Origin: Chloroflexota bacterium | GTDB lineage: Bacteria > Chloroflexota > Limnocylindria > P2-11E | NCBI GenBank assembly: GCA_005881085.1 | Contig: VBGU01000090.1 | Coordinates: forward strand, 1-9,809 | DNA: 9,809 bases | Direction: 5' to 3' | Shown here: in pieces, positions 1 to 6,086 of the stretch | How positions within the stretch are numbered: the first letter of the stretch is position 1 | Layout of the letters: each line of letters begins with the position of its first letter | Translations under genes and position numbers: made by a program | Notes under the pieces: model-generated | The model's database searches: none | The model's input: the letters and a program-made list of their open reading frames with translations, nothing else | Told to the model about the DNA's origin: nothing

Positions 1-1
1 G

Positions 2-85
2 TTCGTCTTTATCGTCGCCGGTGCGATCACGGTCGTGCTGACGCTGGCGGCGCTGCTCCTGCCGTCGATCCGTAACCTCGAATGA
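2..85 (+). CDS. C-terminal end of an MFS-type membrane protein (5' truncated by window)
   Basis: Only the last 27 codons and the TGA stop (83-85) are present. They read as a hydrophobic helix rich in Ala, Val and Leu, ending in PSIRNLE. The MFS gene that follows ends in the very similar AIRSIRDLE after a comparable helix, so this is probably the last transmembrane segment of a paralogous MFS exporter. The stop overlaps the next ATG as ATGA, which suggests one transcript and translational coupling. The family call rests entirely on resemblance to the neighbour; the fragment alone would be unassignable. Confidence 0.6.
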   Translation, partial: FVFIVAGAITVVLTLAALLLPSIRNLE

Positions 86-1277
86 AACTGCCGCGGATCC
101 TCGAACCACTTCGTCATCGCGATTTCCGGCTGCTGTGGACAGGCCAGACCGTCTCTTCCTTGGGGAACTCCTTCAACTTCGTCGCCATCCCGTTCCAGAT
201 CCTCGCGCTCGGCGGTGGTGCTCTTGAGCTCGGGCTCACGGCTGCGATCGGCAGCGCGACCACGCTGGTCGCTCTCCTGATCAGCGGCGCGATCGTCGAC
301 CGCGTCCCGCGGCGGACCGTCATTCTCACCAGCGATCTCGCTAGCGGGTTCGTCGTCTCGATCGTGGCCGTGCATCGCTCCGCATCGAGCACCTCTACGC
401 GGCATCGGCGATCTTCGGGGTCACCGTCGCGTTTTTCGGACCGGCGATGACCGCGATCATCCCGGAGCTCGTGCCTCCCGACATCCTTCAAGCGGGCAAT
501 GCGGTACGGGGTCTTTCCAGACAGCTTGGGCGCCTGGGAGGCCCGGTCCTCGGAGGGGTGATCGTTGCCGTCGCGGGTCCGCCCATCGCATTCGCATTAG
601 ACGCCGCGTCGTTTTTTCTGAGCTTCGCCCTGCTCTCATTCGCCCGGCCTCCCCGGCGTGAGCCTCCGGCAAGCGCGGCGCTGCTGGACCAGGTCCGTGC
701 CGGTTTCGCATTCACCTTCTCCCTGCCCTGGCTGTGGACGACGATCCTTCTCTTCGCTCTCATCAACGTCGCGTTCTTCGGACCGCTGACGGTCGCGCTC
801 CCGCTCCTTGTTCGCGATGTGCTCCTCGGTGATGCCCGACTCTTCGGGGCGATCGGCACCGCGGTCGGAATTGGCGAGCTCGCGGGCACCTTTGTCATCG
901 GGCAGCGTCGGGTGCGCCGTATCGGGATCGCGATGTATCTCTGGGCGATCCTCGCCGGGCTCGGCGTCGCGGGCTACGGGCTGATCCCGGCCGTGCCGTT
1001 CATTTTCGGTGCGGCGTTCCTCGTGGGCATATCGCTCTCCGGCTTCCAGATTCTTTGGGACACGGCGGTGCAGCGGAACGTCCCCAGCGAACTCCTCGGG
1101 CGCGTATCGAGCGTCGACTTCCTCGGGTCGACACTGCTCACTCCGCTCGGGCCCATTGTCTTCGCGGCGCTCGTTGAAGCCATCGGTCCGGCGAACGCCT
1201 TTGTCGTAGGGGGAGCCGTGACCGCCGCGCTCTGCCTCCCGGCGCTTGCTATCCGCTCGATCCGCGATCTGGAATGA
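82..1277 (+). pseudogene. MFS exporter (EntS/MFS_3-like), frameshifted
   Basis: The gene encodes a 12-helix major facilitator efflux protein in two reading frames. Frame one (from ATG 82) gives the N-terminus with RHRDFRLLWTGQ, a first helix pair and the MFS motif A (GAIVDRVPRR), then loses sense after base 372 and stops at 448-450. The protein resumes in another frame from about base 378 (LRIEHLYAASAIFG) and runs intact to TGA 1275-1277. The two parts give 97 and 299 residues, near the usual 400-420 of this family of drug or siderophore exporters. The lesion must lie after a TAG in the second frame at 342-344. Helix 4 appears about six residues short, so the cause looks like a small deletion (about 13 bases, 1 modulo 3) rather than one miscalled base. 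An ATG at 447 could restart translation but would omit the first helices. The rest of the frame is intact, so the damage is probably recent, or is an assembly error. Confidence 0.75.
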
Positions 1278-1345
1278 ATCGTGCGTGATACAGCCGAGCG
1301 GTACGATTGCGGGGACGCCGGGACCGGCACGTAGCCGGCCTGGAC

Positions 1346-1350
1346 GGAGG
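1346..1350 (+). promoter_or_regulatory. Shine-Dalgarno of panB
   Basis: GGAGG lies seven bases before the GTG at 1358-1360. It decides the panB start: the in-frame ATG at 1307 would add 17 residues that are Arg- and Gly-rich and unlike PanB, and it has no such site. The 80-base gap after the MFS gene (1278-1357) must also hold any panBE promoter, but I see no convincing -35/-10 pair in it. Confidence 0.75.
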
Positions 1351-1357
1351 TTTCGAA

Positions 1358-2251
1358 GTGAGCGATCAGTACGGCGGCGCAATCACGCCGGCCCCGAAGA
1401 AGGTCACCGTCCCCGACCTCGTCGCGATGAAGCGCGACGGCAAGCGCATCACGATGATGACCGCCTACGACGCGGCGTTCGCGCGCCTCGTCGATCAGGC
1501 CGGCATCGACGTCATCCTCGTCGGCGATTCGCTCGGCATGGTCGTCCTCGGTTATCCGACGACCGTGCCCGTGACGATGGACGACATGGTCCGCCACGCC
1601 GCCGCGGTCTCGCGCGGCGCGACGCGGCCGCTCCTCATCGGTGACATGCCCTTCGGCTCGTACCAAGCGAGTTCGTCCGAGGCCCTTCACAACGCGGCGC
1701 GTTTTCTCAAAGAGGCGGGCATGGACGCGATCAAGGTCGAGGGCGGCGCCGAGGTCGTCGAGACGGTCCGCACGCTCACCGCGAACGGCATCGCCGTCAT
1801 GGCGCACGTGGGTCTCACGCCGCAGCGCGTCGCGCAGCTCGGCGGCTTCAAGGTGCAGGCGAAGACCGCGCGCGCCGCGCGTCGCCTCATCGAAGACGCT
1901 CTCGCGCTCGAGGACGCCGGAGCTTTCTCGATCGTGCTGGAGAGCGTTCCCGCGCCGGTCGGTGCGCTCGCGACCCAGCGTCTTTCGATCCCGACCATCG
2001 GGATCGGCGCGGGCGTGGATTGCGATGGCCAGGTGCTCGTGCTTCACGACGTTCTCGGCCTCTACGGCGAGTTCAAGCCGAAGTTCGCCAAGCGCTACGC
2101 CGACATCGGCGCGGCGGTGACGACCGCACTTCAGGAATTCGACCGCGACGTCCGCGACGGCTCATTCCCAACCGAGGAGCACAGCTTCACCATGAAGGAG
2201 AGCGAGCTGCTCTCGCTGCAGCGGAGCCTGGCGCAACAGAAGGCGGGCTAG
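1358..2251 (+). CDS. panB: 3-methyl-2-oxobutanoate hydroxymethyltransferase (ketopantoate hydroxymethyltransferase)
   Basis: PanB transfers the hydroxymethyl group of 5,10-methylenetetrahydrofolate to 2-oxoisovalerate, giving ketopantoate, the first committed step of pantothenate and coenzyme A synthesis in the cytoplasm. Read from the GTG it has 297 residues; E. coli PanB has 264, the excess being short tails at both ends. The TIM-barrel motifs are complete: MMTAYDAAFA (33-42), VGDSLGMV with metal-ligand Asp57, IGDMPFGSY with Asp96, IKVEGG with Lys126 and Glu128, HVGLTPQ (150-156), and VLESVP with the general-base Glu195, followed by PTIGIGAG. All expected catalytic and Mg-binding residues are in place, so it should be active. 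Its stop TAG shares a base with the start of the reductase gene (TAGTG), so the two form a coupled pair that makes pantoate. Confidence 0.96.
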   Translation: MSDQYGGAITPAPKKVTVPDLVAMKRDGKRITMMTAYDAAFARLVDQAGIDVILVGDSLGMVVLGYPTTVPVTMDDMVRHAAAVSRGATRPLLIGDMPFGSYQASSSEALHNAARFLKEAGMDAIKVEGGAEVVETVRTLTANGIAVMAHVGLTPQRVAQLGGFKVQAKTARAARRLIEDALALEDAGAFSIVLESVPAPVGALATQRLSIPTIGIGAGVDCDGQVLVLHDVLGLYGEFKPKFAKRYADIGAAVTTALQEFDRDVRDGSFPTEEHSFTMKESELLSLQRSLAQQKAG

Positions 2252-3081
2252 TGCGCGTCGCGATCCTGGGCATGGGCGCGATCGGCCACGTGGTCGCTCG
2301 GGCTTTGGATGGGCGCGCCGACCTCGTGAAGGTCGATCGCACGAAGGCGCCGCTCCGCGACGGCGAGGAGCCGGTCGGCGCTGCGATCGTGACGACGAAA
2401 ACGCCCGGCAGCGCATGGGCCGCTCAGATCGCCGCGAAGATCCTCGCGCCCGATGGCGTCGCTCTCACGATCCAGAACGGACTCGGCAACTACGAGATGC
2501 TCGTCGAGCACGTTGGTCATCCGCGCGCGGCCGTCGGTGTGATCTACGTCGGCGCTCAGCTTGTGAACGGAGAGCTTCGCGCGACCGGCGCCGGCAAGGT
2601 CGAGCTCGGCAGGCCTCCTGGCGCAACGCCGCGGGCGAAGCTCGACGAGCTCGGACGACTTCTCCGCGAAGGCGGCATGGACGTGACCGTCGTCGATGAC
2701 GCGTGGCCCGCCGTGTGGCGCAAGGTCGTGACGAACGCGGCGGTCAACCCGGTTACAGCGCTTCTCGGTCGGACGAACGCGGAGCTTCTCGCCGACGCAC
2801 CCGCGTCGGGGGTCGCCGACTGTCTGGCTCGCGAGGTCGCGCGCGTCGCGACGGCGTCGGGCGTGCGGATCGGCGAGGACGAGGCGACCAAGCAGTGGCG
2901 CGCGATGGCGGCGCTCACGGGCGCGAATCGCTCGTCGATGCTGCAGGACGTCGAGGCTGGGCGACCGACTGAGATCGACGCGATCTCCGGTGCGGTCGCG
3001 CGCGAGGGCGAGCGCCGCGGGGTCGCCGCCCCGCTCAATCAGGCGATGACGCTGCTCGTCTCTTCGCTCGCAGAGCGTTGA
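2251..3081 (+). CDS. panE: 2-dehydropantoate 2-reductase (ketopantoate reductase), short form
   Basis: The enzyme reduces ketopantoate to pantoate with NADPH, the step after PanB. GTG 2251 is chosen because the Rossmann strand and GMGAIG motif (residues 7-12) follow at once and the start overlaps the panB stop by one base; an upstream in-frame ATG at 2020 would lie deep inside panB. The family's landmarks are present: IQNGLGN (74-80), WRKVVTN with the catalytic Lys158, NPVTAL (166-171), and SSMLQD/GRPTEID with Ser229 and Glu241, spaced 12 apart as in E. coli PanE (Ser244/Glu256). The protein has 276 residues, against about 300 in typical members. Most of the shortage lies between the glycine motif and QNG: Asn76 corresponds to Asn98 of E. 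coli PanE. The active site looks complete, so function is likely retained. A related 2-oxoacid reductase role is possible but less likely next to panB. Confidence 0.9.
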   Translation: MRVAILGMGAIGHVVARALDGRADLVKVDRTKAPLRDGEEPVGAAIVTTKTPGSAWAAQIAAKILAPDGVALTIQNGLGNYEMLVEHVGHPRAAVGVIYVGAQLVNGELRATGAGKVELGRPPGATPRAKLDELGRLLREGGMDVTVVDDAWPAVWRKVVTNAAVNPVTALLGRTNAELLADAPASGVADCLAREVARVATASGVRIGEDEATKQWRAMAALTGANRSSMLQDVEAGRPTEIDAISGAVAREGERRGVAAPLNQAMTLLVSSLAER

Positions 3082-3364
3082 TGATCCCGAATGTGGCGGC
3101 GCCAGCCAGCAGACCCCACCCCAGATATACCCAGCCCAGATAAGCCAACGGCATCGTCGTCATCCCAAGGACGATGATCGCGAGCGCGGCGACCGCGAGC
3201 ACCGCCGGCGCGCGGCTTTCCGGCGAAGGTACGGCCTGCGCGATGAGCGCCGCCGCGATGAAGAACATGCCCACTGAGGCGATCGCGATGAAGGCGAAGG
3301 AGCCAAGGATTCCCAGCACCAGAGCGGACACCAGCAGGACGGCCCCGATCACGGCAAATACCAT
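3035..3364 (-). CDS. Small four-helix membrane protein of unknown function
   Basis: I do not recognise a family. From the ATG at 3364 it is 109 residues with four predicted transmembrane helices (about 2-20, 22-42, 53-69 and 72-97) and a basic C-terminal tail (RAKRR), so the C-terminus is probably cytoplasmic. The segment between helices 2 and 3 is short and polar (PSPESR). A GTG at 3391 would give 118 residues, adding an Arg-rich start, and has a weak AGGA about ten bases upstream; either start is possible. Longer in-frame extensions would run into the divergent lipoprotein gene and are low in hydrophobic residues. The last 47 bases overlap the 3' end of the ketopantoate reductase gene on the opposite strand. 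The long, coherent hydrophobic pattern supports a real gene, but there is no homology evidence. Confidence 0.6.
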   Translation of the reverse strand: MVFAVIGAVLLVSALVLGILGSFAFIAIASVGMFFIAAALIAQAVPSPESRAPAVLAVAALAIIVLGMTTMPLAYLGWVYLGWGLLAGAATFGIINALRAKRRAASSPD

Positions 3365-3468
3365 GGCTGAAGGTGGCGACGCGCGACGCACGCGCCGATT
3401 GTCCTGCCCGAGAATCGGTATGCAACCCCGACGCGGGAACTCCTGAAGCAGCCGAGCGTTAGATAGAC
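3365..3468. other. Divergent intergenic region
   Basis: About 100 bases separate the start of the membrane-protein gene (minus) from the start of the lipoprotein gene (plus). Promoters for both should lie here, because each is the first gene of its direction. The best look-alike is TTGTCC (3399-3404) with TATGCA (3419-3424), but the 14-base spacer is too short for a standard sigma-70 promoter. I see no operator-like inverted repeat. Confidence 0.3.
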
Positions 3469-3948
3469 GTGAGGCTTCTCCTGCCGCTCGTGATTCTGGT
3501 GGCCGCGTGCGGCGGTGCGGTCGGATCGCCCGGGCCCTCGGCGCCACTCCCGCCCGAGGCGCGCGGCGCTCTCGAGCAGATCTACGTCGACGGGCATGCC
3601 TACACCCTGCAAGCCGACCTCTATCGCGACCTCATGCCAGGTCCTGCTCCGACGCCAAAGCGCGGCGTCGGCGGCACGATCTTCCTCACGCCCGATCGCG
3701 AGAGCGACCCGCCGGCGGGAATGCGCGCCGACAAGGCCTGGCTCGTCAATGGCTCCGAGGTCTGGGAGACGGTCCCGCAGCCGCTCCAGACGTTCGCCGT
3801 CGATCGCCAGCACCACCTCTCGCTGAGCGTCCGCGACGGACCGACCTGGGATGCCGGTGCGAAGGTCGACGTGGTGCTCCAGTTCAGCACGTCGAGCGGC
3901 ACATATTTCATCCAGCACCGCGGCGCTCAGGTGATCGGCGCGCTCTAG
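3469..3948 (+). CDS. Small putative lipoprotein of unknown function
   Basis: The product has 159 residues. It starts with Arg2, a hydrophobic stretch and the lipobox VAAC with Cys14, so it is probably cut by signal peptidase II and lipid-anchored on the outside of the membrane. The signal is short (13 residues) but has the right order of regions. GTG 3469 is the only usable start, because an in-frame TAG sits at 3460-3462; no good Shine-Dalgarno is visible. After a Pro/Ser/Gly-rich linker (15-30) the mature part looks like a compact beta-rich domain, with YVDGHAYTL, GGTIFLTP, AWLVNGSEVWE and VDVVLQFS as its most ordered stretches. It has a single cysteine, at the anchor. I cannot assign a family; a small Ig-like or ligand-binding domain is a guess. 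It stands alone between a divergent and a convergent gene. Confidence 0.7.
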   Translation: MRLLLPLVILVAACGGAVGSPGPSAPLPPEARGALEQIYVDGHAYTLQADLYRDLMPGPAPTPKRGVGGTIFLTPDRESDPPAGMRADKAWLVNGSEVWETVPQPLQTFAVDRQHHLSLSVRDGPTWDAGAKVDVVLQFSTSSGTYFIQHRGAQVIGAL

Positions 3949-3963
3949 CGGGCGAAGCCCGCT
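3947..3963. terminator. Hairpin 1 after the lipoprotein gene (possible bidirectional terminator)
   Basis: AGCGGGC, a GAA loop and GCCCGCT form a perfect seven-pair stem that starts inside the lipoprotein stop codon. It sits between convergent genes, where a terminator is expected for both strands. The following bases are CCCTTCT rather than a T run, so intrinsic termination would be weak. It could instead be an mRNA 3'-end protector or part of a dispersed repeat. Confidence 0.5.
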
Positions 3964-3973
3964 CCCTTCTCGC

Positions 3974-3990
3974 AGGGGGCTCTGCCCCCT
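3974..3990. terminator. Hairpin 2 in the convergent gap (possible bidirectional terminator)
   Basis: AGGGGGC, a TCT loop and GCCCCCT form a second perfect seven-pair stem, ten bases after the first, followed by TCCACCCCC and then the stop of the minus-strand transporter gene at 4003-4005. Very high GC content makes it stable, but neither strand has a T tract after it. The two hairpins have the same layout (seven pairs, three-base loop) but different stem sequences. Confidence 0.5.
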
Positions 3991-4002
3991 TCCACCCCCG
4001 GT

Positions 4003-5235
4003 TTACCGCGCGAAGCGCCGCCCGATCACGAGCGATACCGCCGACATTCCGACGAAGGCGATCCCGATCCAGCTGAAAGCGGTCGCAATCCCGACGCCTT
4101 CGGCGAGAAATCCGAACAGCGGCGCTCCGATCCCGCCGACATGTGCGTTCACCAGGTAGTACGCGCCGAGGACCGTCGCGCGGCGGCCGGGAGGCGCGCT
4201 GTCCATGACGAGCGTCTCGGTGACCGTCGACCGCATCGACCAGAGAAGTCCGAACACGACCAGCGCGACGACAAGTCCCTCGTTCGGAACGATCGTGACC
4301 GCGTAGACCGCGGGTCCCATGAGCGCGAGACCGCCGAGCATCACGCGCCGGCGGCCGAAGCGGTCCGAGAGCCAGCCACCGAGTGGCGCGCCGATCACGC
4401 CGACGAGCTGCGGCACGCCGAAGAAGACGGCCGCAAGCGCCGGCGACAGGCCGCGCGCATCCACGAGGTACAGCGCGAGGAACGCGAGAAGGGCCGCGAT
4501 GCCGAACTGGAACGCGATCGAGAGCGAGACGACCGGCCCGACGTCGCGGAACACCCGTCCGATCTCGCGGAAGGCGGCGAAGCGGTCGCCATTCGGCGCG
4601 GCGCGCTCGTGGACGCGCGGCGAGACGAACCAGAGCAGCGCGCCGAAGACGATCGGCGCGGCCGCGAACCAGACGTACGGCGTGCGCCATGTGCCCGTCG
4701 CCGTCGCGAGGAGACCGGCGACCGCGGGCGCCGCGAAGAACGAGAGATGTCCGCCGGTGATGTGAATGCCCATCGCCGTGCCGCGCACTCGCGGCGAAAA
4801 CGTGCGCGCGATGAGCGCCGCGGCCGGACCGTGGTACGAACCGGACACGATCCCAAGCAGCACGAGGAGCGCGAGCAGCTGCCAGTACGAGCCGGCCGTC
4901 GCGAGGGCCACGCTCGCCGCGCCCATCAGGAACAGGCCGCCGACGATCACGACGCGCGAGCCGATGCGGTCGGCGAGCATGCCCCACGGCGCGTTCGCGA
5001 GCCCGGCCGCGATCGAGAACGCCGACACCGCGAAGCCGCTCTCGCCGTAGCTCAGCGCGAACGAGTCCCGGATCAGAGGCAGGAGCGGATTCAGAAGTGA
5101 GTTCGTGACGTGATGCGAGAAGTGCGCCGCCGTGATCGTTCCGAGGAGGGCCTGGCCGCGGCCTTCTTTGAGCGAGAGCTCCTCGACCGCGGGCTCGGCC
5201 GGGACGGTCATGGCCTCTTCGGCGATCGTGGTCAC
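4003..5235 (-). CDS. MFS transporter, Fsr (fosmidomycin-resistance)-like
   Basis: This is a 410-residue, 12-helix major facilitator permease with the standard two-half plan. The first half shows HFSHHVTNSLLNPLLP in helix 1, motif A-like GMLADRIGSR and GSYHGPAAALIA; the second half repeats motif A as GGWLSDRFGRRR. A long polar loop (about residues 205-230) joins the halves. The helix 1 and YHG regions recall the Fsr group of exporters. The start is GTG 5235, preceded by GAGGAG and overlapping the panC stop as GTGA. An internal ATG at 5211 would remove eight residues with no effect on the fold. It is the last gene of the minus-strand operon. Position next to panC invites the idea of pantothenate or pantoate transport, but the sequence does not show a substrate; a drug or metabolite exporter is equally possible. 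Confidence 0.85.
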   Translation of the reverse strand: MTTIAEEAMTVPAEPAVEELSLKEGRGQALLGTITAAHFSHHVTNSLLNPLLPLIRDSFALSYGESGFAVSAFSIAAGLANAPWGMLADRIGSRVVIVGGLFLMGAASVALATAGSYWQLLALLVLLGIVSGSYHGPAAALIARTFSPRVRGTAMGIHITGGHLSFFAAPAVAGLLATATGTWRTPYVWFAAAPIVFGALLWFVSPRVHERAAPNGDRFAAFREIGRVFRDVGPVVSLSIAFQFGIAALLAFLALYLVDARGLSPALAAVFFGVPQLVGVIGAPLGGWLSDRFGRRRVMLGGLALMGPAVYAVTIVPNEGLVVALVVFGLLWSMRSTVTETLVMDSAPPGRRATVLGAYYLVNAHVGGIGAPLFGFLAEGVGIATAFSWIGIAFVGMSAVSLVIGRRFAR

Positions 5236-6086
5236 GCGAGCTCCTCGAGGCCGATGCCGAGCAGAACGTTGTCGATGAGCCGCGCCTGGCCGACTCGTGC
5301 CGCCAGCGAGACGACCGCGCGCTCGGCGGGGCGCTCGAGCTCGTCCAGCGTCAGCGGATCGGCCACCGACACATATTCCAGCGCAATCCCGGGAACCGCC
5401 GTGTCGCGCCGGACGCGGTCGCGCAGCTTCGCCGGGTCGCGCTCGCCGCGCGACCAGTCCTCGCTCGCGCCGAGCAGCGCGCGCGATAGCGCAAGCGCGG
5501 CGCGGCGATCGTCCGCCGAGAGATACCGGTTCCGTGAGCTCATCGCGAGACCGTCCGCGTCGCGCACGATCGGGCAACCGGCGACGCGCACGCCGAGCCG
5601 CAGGTCGCGGCTCATCGTCTGGACCACCCGGAGCTGCTGAAAGTCCTTCTGGCCGAAATAAGCGACATCCGGGCGGACGATCGCGAAAAGCTTCGTCACC
5701 ACGGTCGCGACGCCGGCGAAGTGACCGGGCCGCGCGGCGCCCTCGAGACGCGCCGCGATGGGACCGGGTTGCACGCGCGTGGCGTCGCCGGCGGGGTACA
5801 TCTCGTCCGCCGTTGGCGCGAAGACCATCGCGGCGCCGAGCCGCTCGCATATCGAGAGGTCGGCCGACTCATCACGCGGGTACGCCGCGAAGTCCTCGTG
5901 CGGACCGAACTGCGTGGGATTCACGAAGATCGAGACGACCGCGAGATCATTCTCGCGGACGGCCCGCTCGATGAGCGAAGCATGACCCTTGTGGAGCGCG
6001 CCCATGGTCGGTACAAAGCCAATGGAGGCCGTGGCCGACGCCGTGCGGAACGCACGAACGTCGGCGACAAGAGAAAGCTTCTTCAA
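5232..6086 (-). CDS. panC: Pantothenate synthetase (pantoate-beta-alanine ligase)
   Basis: PanC joins pantoate and beta-alanine in an ATP-dependent reaction through a pantoyl-adenylate, making pantothenate in the cytoplasm. The 284-residue protein is full length for the family and carries all landmarks: PTMGALHKGH with the HxGH nucleotide motif (His32, His35), FVNPTQFGP (54-62), the pantoate-binding RPGHFAGV (119-126), YFGQKDFQQ with Lys147 and Asp148, and the KMSKS-like MSSRN (182-186). It should be active. The start is TTG 6086, which overlaps the stop of the upstream GpgS fusion gene as TTGA. No clear Shine-Dalgarno precedes it, so initiation probably depends on ribosomes finishing the upstream gene. 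Its pathway partners panB and panE lie on the other strand; the transporter gene follows with another four-base overlap. Confidence 0.96.
   Translation of the reverse strand: MKKLSLVADVRAFRTASATASIGFVPTMGALHKGHASLIERAVRENDLAVVSIFVNPTQFGPHEDFAAYPRDESADLSICERLGAAMVFAPTADEMYPAGDATRVQPGPIAARLEGAARPGHFAGVATVVTKLFAIVRPDVAYFGQKDFQQLRVVQTMSRDLRLGVRVAGCPIVRDADGLAMSSRNRYLSADDRRAALALSRALLGASEDWSRGERDPAKLRDRVRRDTAVPGIALEYVSVADPLTLDELERPAERAVVSLAARVGQARLIDNVLLGIGLEELA
5241..5246 (-). promoter_or_regulatory. Shine-Dalgarno of the Fsr-like MFS gene
   Basis: On the minus strand GAGGAG sits five bases before GTG 5235, inside the last codons of panC. It favours this GTG over the ATG 24 bases further on, which has only a weak purine stretch. 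Confidence 0.6.

Noticed and set aside
447..1277. The second half of the broken MFS gene as an independent gene starting at ATG 447
   Set aside because: The MFS pattern continues upstream of this ATG in the same frame (from about 378), and a protein starting here would lack the first helices. It is better read as the rest of a frameshifted gene.
1307..1357. An N-terminal extension of PanB from ATG 1307
   Set aside because: The added residues do not resemble PanB, and a strong GGAGG stands seven bases before GTG 1358.
2020..2250. An N-terminal extension of the ketopantoate reductase inside panB
   Set aside because: It is an out-of-phase reading of panB codons; the Rossmann strand starts right at GTG 2251.
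3399..3424. TTGTCC and TATGCA as a sigma-70 promoter for the lipoprotein gene
   Set aside because: The spacer is only 14 bases and the -10 match is poor.
4141..5100. A 319-codon open frame on the plus strand, antisense to the Fsr-like transporter
   Set aside because: The product is almost entirely Arg, Glu, Asp and Ala, the usual antisense image of a hydrophobic GC-rich membrane gene.
5236..5850. An upstream extension of the Fsr-like transporter frame through panC
   Set aside because: The extension is an Arg-rich shadow of panC, and GTG 5235 has a good ribosome site.
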